Source: Aspidapion aeneum (lineage: Eukaryota; Arthropoda; Insecta; Coleoptera; Brentidae). Taken from it: DNA of 64,000 nt. A program made the position numbers and the translations under genes. The DNA lies in contig OY755047.1 in assembly GCA_963576565.1 (NCBI GenBank), forward strand, positions 24,807,171-24,871,170, read 5' to 3'. The notes beneath the pieces were generated by a model. It did not search any database, had not been told where the DNA came from, and saw only the letters and a list, made by a program, of their open reading frames with translations. Below, in pieces: positions 54,365 to 64,000 of the stretch; the stretch's first letter is position 1, and the number at the start of each line of letters is the position of its first letter.

Positions 54365-56570
54365 TTTGCTGACGACCAAGTAATTGTAGCTAATGATAAA
54401 GAAGACAGTATGTGATGAGAAAGTTAACGGAAGAATACCAAAAGTGGGGGTTAACAGTGAACGTGGACAAAACACAGTACTTATGTATTGGAAACGAATC
54501 AAGTGAATTAGAACTAGAAAAAAGAATAGTAAAAGCAAAAAAGGTTATTGGTTGTCTTAACAGTATTTTATGGAGCAGAGAGATAAAAAGGAATGTAAAA
54601 TTTAACATATATGAAACAATGGTGAAAAGCACGTTGTTGTATGGAATAGAGACTTGTCGCGTAACAGAAAAATACAAAGCAAAAATGGAAAGTGTCGAAA
54701 TGGATGCAATAAGAAGATCAATGGAAATATCTAGAACAGATCATATAAGAAATGAGATCATAAAAGAAAGAATGGGAATCGAGGGAAGCATAACGGATGA
54801 CATCACTAAAATGCAACTGATATGGTACGGCCATGTACAGCGTGTCCCATTTTCGATGGGATTAAATGGGAAACTCAGTTATTATTAAAGATATTGATTT
54901 TCCGATTGCACCTTACCGTGCTCTTTTCTTGAGCCCTTAAATATGGCGTAATCAGATTTTTGCTATACCCCGTAGTTTCGCTAATACAGGGAGTTTTTGA
55001 AAAAATTGTATTTTTAATAATCCCTTGTATCTCGCTTATTTTGCGAGATACTTTTATTCTGTAAAAACATTTTTATGGCAACTTTTTTAGAAGAAAATAA
55101 TGACGTTGTCAATTTTTTAAAATATTGTTTAATTTTTGAGATATGGTATTTATCATAAAAAAATTAAATACAGACCTGGATTTTTTTTATTACTGTTTTA
55201 ATTGGTTTCATGCTAGTATTATCATAAAATAATAAAAATTTAAAAAACGTTTGTTTTAAGGTAAAAAAAAAAATTTAATATTTAAAAAAAAATTAGTCCG
55301 AACCTGGATATTTCCAACATAAATATAAACTAAAAATTGCTAGTAAAACAACTTTTAGTTTAACTGTTTTGATACTTAGCATATTAAAATGGTTTTACGT
55401 TAATTTACAGATTTATTTGAAACAAAGTCTACGAAAAATACAAAAAATAACTAATTTTTTTGATTACCATTATATGTAAGACATTATTGGCATATTTGAG
55501 TAATTTTTCTTAACGCATTTTGCATAAAAATATTTCTGCCATTTAAATATTGGGATTTTGTTGCTTGAATGAAGCAGTCAAACATATCACATTATGCAAA
55601 ATCTGGATATGGTCGATTTCTAGCCAGTTTAAAATAATTGCAAGCCATTCACAAAAATGACAAGTAAAATGACAATATCAGTTCCACGCTTTTGTTTTGT
55701 AAATATCACGACCTGCTGTTCGGTTATCAAATAATTAGTATGATATTATTTTTGAAACTTTTTAACATTTTTTACTTTATTTATAAATCTTTTAATTATC
55801 ATTTCAAAACAGATAAACTAAAAATCGTTCAACTAGTGTGTCTTGCAATTTTTAATTTATAATTACGTTGGAAATTTCCAGGTTCGGACTATAATTTTTT
55901 TTTCAAATATTAAATAATTTTTTTTAACCTTAAATCAAAAAAATATTAAAGTTTTATCATTTTAAGGTAATAATAACATGGAAATAATCAAAGTAGTAAG
56001 AAAAAAATCCAGGTCCGTATTTAATTTTTTTATGATAAATACCATATCTCAAAAACTAAACAATATTTTTAAAAATTGACAACGTCATTATTTTGCTCTA
56101 AAAAAGTTGCCATAAAAAGGTTTTTACAGAATAAAAATATCTTGCAAAATAAGCGAGATACAAGGAATTAATTAAAATGCAATTTTTTCAACCACTCCCT
56201 GTATTAGCCAAACCACGGGGTATAGCAAAAATCTGATTACACCATTTTTAAGGGCTGCAAAAAAGAGCACGGTAAGGTGCAATCAGAAAATCGATATCTT
56301 TAATAATAACCGAGTTTCCCATTTAATCCCATCGAAAATGGGACACGCTGTACAACGGATGAGCGACGAAAGATTACCAAAGCAGGTCCTAGAATGGCAA
56401 CCAATAGGGCGCAGAAAAAGAGGGCGTCCTTAACTGGAATGGCAACAGTCAATCCAAAAATCAATGAGTCAAAAAAACCTGACGGAAGATGACTGTCAGG
56501 ATCGAAGGAGGTGGAGAATAGGCGTCGGACAACGTAGAAAAACGTTCTAAACCGACATAGGAGTACCAGA
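54365..56570 (+). pseudogene. LINE reverse-transcriptase C-terminus, split by a 1.5-kb insertion
   Basis: The 5' exon-like part (54412-54836) has a thumb-side RT block (LTVNVDKTQYLCIGNE; KVIGCLNS), LLYGIETCRVTEKYKAKMES, then DHIRNEIIKERMGIE and IWYGHVQR, typical of the C-terminal third of non-LTR RT proteins. Just upstream, 54366-54405 gives a YADDQVIVA-like phrase in another frame (TVCWRPSN region), consistent with the catalytic block being damaged. The insertion 54838-56350 breaks the codons for HVQ-RM; after it, 56351 on reads RMSDERLPKQVLEWQ and GRRKRGRP, then a stop, the normal sequel. So one gene was cut at TA. It also has frame errors, so it was probably dead already or has decayed since. 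Confidence 0.82.
54838..56350. mobile_element. 1.5-kb almost fully palindromic element at TA
   Basis: Ends CAGCGTGTCCCATTTTCGAT and the inverted copy, with TA at 54836-54837 and 56351-56352. Inverted similarity runs practically to the centre: GGTGCAATC(G/A)GAAAATC, GGGTATAGCAAAAATCTGAT, TCGCTTATTTTGC, GAGATATGGTATTTATCATA and GTCCGAACCTGG each recur inverted in the right arm. Arms are about 700 bp and the axis is near 55590. The loop region 55400-55860 is more diverged. No coding frame. TA duplication and CAG ends suggest a Tc1/mariner-type non-autonomous element. Confidence 0.88.
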
Positions 56571-57011
56571 GGGCATTTTAATATTAAATAATTCATTTGG
56601 GGACCGTTAACCATTTTTAATTACTTAATAATTACAATTTCAGATGGGTTTTTTATACAAAAAATACATGTATTAAGCTTTGTTCTTGCATTTATATTGC
56701 TTTTAAAGCAAGGATTTTGCCAAGGGCTCAAACCCACACAAATTAAACTCCCTAAAAAGGGCCTTTATTAATTCAGGTGACCTCACGTATCGACGTTGCC
56801 TTTCTCAACCTCGCCGCCGTCGGTCAGGCATATGTTATTTTATTTAAACTTCTCGCAAACGTCCGAGGTGACGTATTTAGGCGTATGCGCCAGTCCGTCT
56901 TGACAGACACGCCATTTTTTTGACGTCACATCTTACTCAGTCACCCCCGTCACAAAAATGGCGCCATTGACCCTTTGACAATATCGTAGGGCCTAACCTG
57001 GATTTGAGGTA
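56571..57011. other. Spacer
   Basis: GC-richer at 56790-56960; no gene or repeat recognised. Confidence 0.35.
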
Positions 57012-57185
57012 CAGTGATTATCGGTTATAACGACATTAAACGGACCGCTTAATTTCGGTCGTGATAACCGAGCGTCGTTATAGAGAAAAAAGGTAACAAA
57101 ATAGGCTATATATAGAACTCGGTCGGGACCTTAATATGTCGTTGCTATAACCGATATGTCGTGATATCCGATATCGTTATAATAG
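57012..57185. mobile_element. pogo/Tigger-like terminal region
   Basis: TA then CAGTGATTATCGGTTATAAC, with (C/G)GTTATA and ATAACCGA words repeated in both orientations to 57180. Such subterminal repeats and CAGTG ends fit Tigger-like elements. No right end was found, so it is truncated. Confidence 0.55.
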
Positions 57186-57479
57186 TTCAGGCAAGATTCG
57201 GAAAAATCCACTTTCTAGAAGCATTTTATATAACTTTTTGGCAAATGGGCAATTCCCCCTATTTTGACCTCGCTGAATCCGAATATCCCTGTTGCCAACT
57301 CGAAATATTGACAGGGGCTGAGATATTCAAGATGGCAGCGGCGGCGGCGGAATATTAAATTGCCGCTGGAAAGCCCAAATTGTCACCGGTGTACATTCAA
57401 AATATATATTTGTATAATTACAAAATAATAACATATTATTTTTTTTTAAATGGCTGCAAAAACCTCCAAAAACCCCCCC

Positions 57480-58215
57480 AGACTCCCAAAATCTGAAAGT
57501 TTGAGGTTTTTTCAAATTTTCTTAAAAGCTAAGCTTCTAAGAGAAAAATGTGTAATATACTTTATTGTATACAATAAAATTCACTTTTCAACATGGTATA
57601 ACTTAATAAGGTTAGACTAATAACAAGCTCTCCAGCGGCGTCCGTTTATTGAAGTAATTACAAAAAGTTGAAAAAATCCCTATGTTTTTTCCAAGATTTA
57701 TTTAATTTTTTTAAAAACTAATATCTACAGAAAACCACGTATTACACTTTTGTATACTCAATAAAATTTCCTTCAAAATGACGTATAACATGATTAAATC
57801 GGTTTTATAAATAAAACTTCAGGGGCATCCGTAAATTAAATTAATTTTGAAAAAACAGAAAATAAACCATTTTTGTTACAGGTTTTATCTAATTTTCTCA
57901 AAAACTAAGCTTAACATGAAAAAACTTTTTCTACACTATTTTGTAGACAGGGAAATTCCCTTTTTAAAAATGTGAAACTCGGTGGGGTTTGACTTATAGC
58001 AAACTCTCCAGCGACGTCCGTCAATGGGGGTGACTTCAACAAATAATTAAAAAAAACATGTTTTTCATACGTTTTATTCAATTATCTTATAAATTAAGCT
58101 CTTTATCAAAAAATGTGTTGTATACTTCGTCATAGCCAATAAAATTTTCTTTCAAACAGTGTATAACAAAGTGGAAGTTATTTTATATAAACCGCTCCAG
58201 TAGTGTTCTTAATTT
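57480..58215. repeat. Diverged 150-180-bp tandem array related to element E interior
   Basis: Units share AATTTTCT(C/T)A(A/T)AAACTAAGCTT, ACAATAAAATT and CTCTCCAGCG(G/A)CGTCCGT; about four units. The same words occur at 24852-25560. No gene. Confidence 0.75.
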
Positions 58216-58291
58216 AAAGAAATTATTTAAGATCAATCCAAACTAATTAATTTTGTGTCTTATTAGCTTTTCGGTGGATAATAAAGAGCGG

Positions 58292-58430
58292 CGGATAAAA
58301 GGTCGAAAGTACAAAAGGTCGAAAAAATAAGGTCGAAAGTACAAAAGGTCGAAAATACAAAAGGTCGAAAGTACAAAAGGTCGAAAGTACAAAAGATCAA
58401 AAAACAAAAGGTCTAAAGTTCAAAATGGCG
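58292..58430. repeat. ~17-bp minisatellite
   Basis: AAAGTACAAAAGGTCG-type units, about eight copies, degrading to AAAGATCAAAAAAC at the right. Confidence 0.93.
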
Positions 58431-58945
58431 AAATAACATTTTCGCGTACTTGGCTTTTTTTTACATGAAATGTTTTTGTTGTGATCTCGTCGCTATTAAA
58501 TTTCGCTAAATAAAATAAAAATTGCCGGTTTTGTAAAGGGCCTCTCTAGGAATTTAACATCGCGAAATCGTTGTCGTTGAATAGTAAATTTCTCACGCTT
58601 AGCAAATAAATCTTATACCTTTAGTTATATTATGTGGTAGGCGTCTCTGCTCCCTAGGCATTACGTCTGGGAATTAGTCTACAAATAATAGCGGTATTAC
58701 CGCAGTAAAATAGTAAATTGGAGAGATTTTGTTGTTTTCTTTTGGACTGACGTTATCAGGACCCTTAGACAGGGATGAATGTTTTTAATTAAATATCTAA
58801 TGAAAAATAAATTAGAGACTGGAAAAGACTGCTGCGGAAATACGTCGAATCACGCAGCTTCAAACAAGTTTCGAATTGCTATGATTACTTACAACCTTTG
58901 CTAGGAGATGGTACTTCTAGATAAAGGCGCTTACTCTGTCTAGAC
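58431..58945. other. Spacer with a fragment of MITE H
   Basis: 58442-58485 (CGCGTACTTGGCTTTTTTTT then ACATGAAATG) is a piece of the right arm of MITE H. The rest has no recognised feature. Confidence 0.45.
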
Positions 58946-59806
58946 CAGGGGTGAATGCATGGGACAGGCGGGCAACCGGGCAAATGCCCGGGAGGCCGGT
59001 TACAATTCAGGGACGGTTGGATCGCAGGCCCGATGCACCTATTCCAAATTATTAATATTTATTTTTGTATATTTGACAAACGAACTAATTAAAACATTAA
59101 ACATTTAAATAAAAAAAATCTGTATGTAGTAAAGCCTGCGTTACTCGTTTGATTGTTACAGTTACTTTTATATTAAAATAAGTATAATGTATCAAGGAGA
59201 TAATGTGATAATGGCACTAACTTATTAATATATTTTTACAATAGAAACAATAGAAGAAAAAATCGGGAGATTAAAAAAATTTAATAAAAGTATTGTCCTT
59301 TTTTTTTCTTATTTCCAAAAACTAAAAACCTAAATTCAAAAAAAAAATTACTTGCAGTGCTGTTGTATGTTGAAATTTTGTACGCTTTTATTTATTTTTT
59401 TTTTTGAGTTTTCATTTTGTGAAAAAATTAGATATTAATTATGTTAATAGGTACTTAGTGTTTAATATAGGCATACAGAATATAAAACTTTACAAAAATA
59501 TCCAGAGCAGTATCACAAATATCATTAAAAAAGGAGATTTTATGAAAGTTTTTAAACACCTTGTATCTCACAAGTTAGGATGTTTAGGACATGCATACAT
59601 ATGTTTATATGAAGTTTTTTTTTTCTCAATATACAAATGACTTCCTTTAAAATTAGCATGTTATTTAATAACAAAACCTCCATAATATCAAAAACAAAAA
59701 TAACACAATATGGCTTTGTTTTCTTTGCCGTAAAATTTTTGTGCCTAAGCGAAGGCCGAATAAAAAAAATTGCCAGGGCTGGTTTGTTTGAGTTCATCCA
59801 ACCCTG
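58946..59806. mobile_element. 861-bp hAT-type non-autonomous element
   Basis: Ends CAGGGGTGAATG and the inverted relative CATCCAACCCTG. Duplication GTCTAGAC/GTCTAGAG, 7 of 8. The start continues with GGCGGGCAACCGGGCAAATG then CCCGGG, a subterminal phrase seen in several hAT families. The AT-rich interior has only chance frames (59404-59640, 59818-59552). Confidence 0.83.
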
Positions 59807-59977
59807 GTCTAGAGTCACATTCGTATCTACGGATACCTAAGTAATAACACACTTAAAGTTGATACCCAAATGCGAAACCTTCTCGTTGATGTAACTAGAA
59901 ATTGCTGCAATCTCATTGGCCAGGTTTGTAGTCTGACAACTTACGACGTCGCAGCATGACAGTCGCAGGGCTTGCGT

Positions 59978-61329
59978 CCCACTAAGCACAATATTGTAAA
60001 AAACGTTAAATAAATGTTGAAAAAAAAAAAGTTGTTTTTTCTAACACAAATATGTGTTAAAATTAAGTCAACTTTTGATAATAAAAAATCATGTAGAAAA
60101 TCCTAACGAAAATTTCAAGTAAAAGCATTACCAAAAATATATTTCTTAATAACGTTAAAAAACCAGCATTAAAAAAAAACATAATTTCACTAACATTAAA
60201 AATAATACCATCAATAAATGGTTATTTTTATAATGTTTTTCCTAGATGTCACTTCTAACGTTGAATTTAAGATATATGAAGCTAATAAATGTTTTGTTTC
60301 TTAAACATTAAAAAAATATATACTACAGGGGGCGCGATGGCAGCGCCCTCTATAATATAGCAGTCCCACTACCTGAACATCGCCATTAGTTGCGTTTCGC
60401 TGCGAGTTGATACGAGTGCTACCGACTCGCTTTTTGTAATTTTGGTTAAAATATGGCAATTTTAAAGCACAATTATTAATATTGATAGTGAATACATATT
60501 TGGATCGGAACTCCCGTTGTGTGGGAAAGATGGTATAGTTAAAGAACAACAAATGTGTGTGCAGTGATCTAAATCAAGCACCACAAAATCAGGTAAGAAA
60601 AAGTAAACAAAAGAAAAAAAATGGTTTTGTATGATATATCGCATACCTATAGGTAATAAGACAGGGAATGCGACAATTCACCGCGGACGATTAGCCGCCG
60701 GACCTTAAGCCGCGTATTCATTTGAGGCAGAATTATATAATAATAATAAATCGTCTTTATTGATAAATAAATGTTACATAGGCGAGGTTTAGCAAACTGC
60801 TACTTCGCAAGCCTCGCAGCGAGACCAAACGAATGCTTCGTTTGCATTCATGCTAAAGTGATTATGCGCCTTGAAATTCTTTGCCTTGTATTCACTTGAG
60901 CATGAATTGTTTGGCCTCGTATCGAGGCACTCACTACAAAATTATTGTTTACATAGAATTTTATTTTCAGAAGCTACAAGCCGAATTATCTGTATGTCGA
61001 GTTCACGAAAACCTCAAAGGACTGTTGCTGCCCTGCGTTTCCAAAATAGAAGAATTTTATTTACATTATTTATGTTACCTTATCTTTAGAGATATTTGAA
61101 AAAAATATATTTTTTCATTGTTAAAAAAAGATTTATTTTTTTTCATTGTTAAAAAAACATTTATTTTTCAATGTTAGAAAAACATTTCTTTTTCACTGTT
61201 AAAAATCATTATTATTAAGCTTCTTTTTCACTATGAAAATGACATTAGAACTAACATCCAACCTAACGTTATGTTTTTAACTTATATACATTATTTTGAC
61301 GTTATTAAAATGTTTCTGTGTTTAGTGGG
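59978..61329 (-). mobile_element. Element A, fourth copy, complete and without B
   Basis: CCCACTAAGCACAATATTG to TGTGTTTAGTGGG, 1352 bp, the best complete example of A in the window. Orientation is opposite to the 4650 copy. It retains internal AACGTT and AACATT palindromes and the ACCTCGCCTATGTAAC / GTTACATAGGCGAGG block at 60770-60790. Flanks (CTTGCGT and GTGTCGC) show no TA duplication. Frames at 60301-60644 and 60871-61099 have no known domain, and counterparts in the other copies are broken. Confidence 0.82.
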
Positions 61330-63404
61330 GTGTCGCAAAGCTATGCTTTCTCGCCTGTGCGTATTTCAACCAGCCTCGTAAGAAGGGTATGAACCGAACC
61401 GAACCAATCAAATTTGCGGAACTACTTCTTTACGACAGCGACAACGCGATACGTTGCCTATCCACTTTAAGTGTATAGTGCCCCGATACTCCTGAATCAA
61501 GAATGATAAACCCAGGCTTTATTATATTTAGTTCTTTCCCTGACAGGTTTCATGGGACGAAACGTTCTCAGCTTACAACTAACTGCTAAACTCTTTTCGA
61601 GATGCTTTTATTACAAATAACAAATGTTTTGTTTTCTGTATAAACATCATCGATGACCGTTCAATCGCTTATTGTTTATAATTCTGTATACAATTTATTA
61701 CACGTTTTAATACAATTTGAACTATATACAGAAGTTCATTTCCTTAGATTGTTTAGGGTTAATGTGCACTTGCTTATAAACGTAACTTGTGCCATTTAGT
61801 TAATAGGACTTTATTTTCTATTCTGACCATGTTTTACAAGGAGTTTAGTTTAATGCCGTCGCATTCAACACATGCCTGTCAAAGTTGGCCTTGCTCAGTC
61901 TGTAAAAAAATTGCGGTGCGCAGGTTTGACCGGCGTTCTATTTAGTTTTCTATTTTTATGGTTCCTCGTCGTTGAAGTTGTAAAATTTGGTGACAGCTGA
62001 ATAATTTTCCTTTAACGTAGGGACTTATATTTTCTATTATCTAATCAACTCTTGAAGGTGACAGGCGAATAATTTTCAAAACCGAAAATACTTCGGTCGA
62101 ATGCGCCTCGTCGTAACATTTAAGACAAAAGATTATTAGAGAGATCTAATTAATTTTCATTTTTTGTTCCGCTACAGTAACCATACACGTAGGTTAGAAC
62201 TAAAGGCCATGGATTAGTCTGGATATATTTTGAAAGTTGTTTTACATTCGTCAAATGCATCCAGGCAGAGGCGGGGTGCCGGGTTTTAGAAAACCTCGTG
62301 GATGCCTTTCCGCATTTAATGTAATCTATAAATAGACTAATAGCTGATCCGTAGTTTCATTTCTTGCCGCTCACTCCTATACTTATCTCTCTCTATTAAA
62401 GATAGATGGAGATATAAATTTGAATTTGACAGATTTTGCCGCGAAGAATTCGGATCTACGTCAACTTCTTTGCGACTTTATTTTGAAGACACCGAAGAAC
62501 TAAGCACACTTTTTTTTTTGTTTTAATTTATAAAAAAAATTGAAAAAAACCAATGATTAAATTTAAGGAGCTCAAGAAATAAAATTGAAAAGGCAGTGGC
62601 TTTTTTGAACAATAGTAAGAAGGTTTATATCTCAGAGTAATAACATATAAAGAGAAGTAGTAACCCCGGTTTCGGCGGTCATTCATTCATTTGTTGGTAA
62701 ACAATGTAGCTTTTCCGCTGTTGCCGGCTCCTCTGCCTCTGTAAAATTTTATAAATAATAAGTAAGGTTCAACTTCAACCAAATTTTTAGTGCTTTGAGT
62801 TGGTTAGACTATTTAAACCATGCGATAATTTCTCATGCGCTTATTAGCCCGCGTCGCGTCGTTTTTTGCTGTGTATTTATTATTACAATCTGCGATAAAA
62901 ACTCATTTAGACAACATAATTTATGAACTGCCATTTTTCCCACAATTTTTGCAGGACGTGGCAACAGGTGTATGACATCATATTACGGATTTCGTGTTAG
63001 CAGGGCCGGGTTTCGTTTTGAGCTACTTAGACTATATCCCCGCGCTACTATTCTCCGAAAACCGCATATTGATGCGACATTCCATTAAAAAGTTAGCATT
63101 TTTTAAACTTTTTAACTGTCAAAAAACTGTCATTAGCATTCACGAATTTTGACTAAAATCTAATCAGCTCGTTGCAGTATCGAGTACTATTTTACCTGAA
63201 AATTTCATGTAAATCGGTTAAGCGGTTTAGGAGCTATCGCGTTACGGACAGATATACATACACACACAACACAGACAGATATCACGACGATATTGCTAGG
63301 GTAGGTCAAAATACACCCAAACAACACATTTTCGGTGTTATCTCAAAAAAAAATTTTTGTCGAAAGCAATACCTTCTCTAGCCGTTGCTGTGCGGGCTAG
63401 GAAG
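61330..63404. other. Unassigned region ending in a repeat tail
   Basis: No gene over about 1.8 kb. At 63185-63290 ACCTGAAAATTTCATGTAAA, TCGGTTAAGCGGTTTAGGAG and ACAGATATACATAC form a phrase common at 3' ends of insect repeats. A similar phrase is at 47410-47460 (TTTCATGAAAGTCGGTCCAG). Confidence 0.4.
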
Positions 63405-63530
63405 GCAAAAAAGGGGCGGGCCGACTGCACAACAAGTAGTATAAGTCGTAGCCTTTAGACTGAATTGTTTAGTTTACACTTGAAAACGGTTAGATATACT
63501 TACTTACTGAAACGTCCTGTTTAAAATAAA
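63405..63530 (+). mobile_element. Penelope-like element 3' tail, truncated
   Basis: AAGGGGCGGGCCG, CAACAAGTAGTATAAG, then TTGTTTAGTTTACACTTG and GAAACGTC match the reverse complement of 29060-29225. It contains the same hammerhead-like fold (ACAC, TTGAAAAC, GGTTAG...TTACT, GAAAC, GTC, CTGT) with weaker pairing. It ends in an A-rich AATAAACC tail. Only the last ~120 bp remain. Confidence 0.8.
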
Positions 63531-63715
63531 CCAACACAAGAACATTTCATGTAAAAAAGAGCCAAGTACGCGAAAATGGCATTCCGTCAAAAGAATTGAG
63601 ATAAAAGTAAGGCCAAGTTCTCCAATACACATTTCATAATGAAAGATTTTTACTAGTTGGAAATGTTTTTCTAAACTTTGCTATTACAGCCAATTTTCTT
63701 TATGTTCAATTAAGT
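63531..63715 (+). repeat. Solo arm and loop of hairpin MITE H
   Basis: AAGAGCCAAGTACGCGAAAA, TTGAGATAAAAGTAAGGCCA and TTATGTTCAATTAAG match 36200-36365. The right arm is absent. It directly follows the Penelope-like tail. Confidence 0.75.
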
Positions 63716-64000
63716 TAGTTGGACGTAAAAATAAACAAGAAGTGCTATGTTTCTGAAAATACTGTGAAAATTCAGCCCAGTGTGGTTTTTTCGAGATGAT
63801 TCCAGTGCCATCGCCGGGGATTCTGGAAATTCTAAGTTTTCAGGAATGACCGCCACGAATAGGGAAAATTTACACGGGGCCGCGGTTTACTTCTTCTCTT
63901 TATATTATTATTACTCTAAGGTTTATATACTGTAGCGTCTAGAGATAGAAAATTTTACATCCATCCTCAAAACACCCCTACAAAATGCAGGGAGCAGTAA
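63716..64000. other. End of window, nothing recognised
   Basis: No gene, repeat or RNA identified. Confidence 0.35.

Noticed and set aside
56300..56614. 104-residue minus-strand frame
   Set aside because: Antisense to the LINE tail and hairpin end.
59404..59840. Small frames inside the 861-bp hAT
   Set aside because: No hAT dimerisation or DDE motif; chance frames in AT-rich DNA.

Overview
The window looks like intergenic DNA from an AT-rich, repeat-dense arthropod nuclear genome, most likely an insect and possibly a beetle. The evidence is the mix of mobile elements: a Penelope-like retroelement with a GIY-YIG endonuclease, an I/R1-type LINE with RNase H, Tc1/mariner, pogo/Tigger, hAT and Harbinger-like DNA elements, and many hairpin MITEs. 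The species cannot be fixed from the sequence. I found no convincing host gene, no intact tRNA or rRNA gene, and no CRISPR array. Every coding signal I recognise belongs to a mobile element, and almost all are broken.

Layout. 0-4.6 kb: a Harbinger-like element carrying a nested hAT, a decayed LINE 3' end on the minus strand, then two hairpin elements. 4.65-10.6 kb: two head-to-head copies of a nested composite element (A, with B inside it); the spacer between them holds A's own downstream flank in inverted orientation. 12.4-13.6 kb: a fold-back element built of ~140-bp subrepeats. 13.8-17.7 kb: several MITEs, a hAT with a perfect 8-bp target duplication, and an element with a 9-bp duplication. 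17.9-18.4 kb: a retrotransposon gag remnant. 23.3-26.3 kb: a 3-kb element with long terminal inverted repeats that contains a 453-457-bp tandem repeat. 27.2-33.9 kb: two inverted copies of a small TA-flanked MITE around a region holding a palindrome-ended repeat element, a third copy of A split by the Penelope-like element, and a chain of hairpin half-arms.

34.5-41 kb: two small hAT elements, hairpin and tandem repeats, a 1.5-kb mariner-type transposon with a dead transposase gene, and a reverse-oriented copy of the 15.3-kb repeat. 42.7-45.1 kb: a ~170-bp satellite-like array of about 13 units. 45.2-45.7 kb: a short pogo/Tigger derivative that still encodes a CENP-B-type helix-turn-helix. 48.5-50.4 kb: a ~590-bp direct duplication flanking LINE coding debris. 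54.4-56.6 kb: a LINE reverse-transcriptase gene cut by a 1.5-kb, almost fully palindromic element at a TA site. 57-61.3 kb: Tigger-like ends, tandem repeats, a minisatellite, an 861-bp hAT and a further copy of A. 63.4-63.5 kb: a second Penelope-like 3' tail.

The window is best read as a record of nested insertion. Target-site duplications at 90, 142, 4650, 16117, 16656, 34509, 38053, 38414, 54838 and 58946 date events relative to each other. The most unusual items are the A/B composite with its inverted flank, the hammerhead-like folds at the ends of the Penelope-like element, and the LINE gene split by a giant hairpin at an exactly recoverable TA. Boundaries given for MITEs and tandem arrays are by eye and may be off by several bases.
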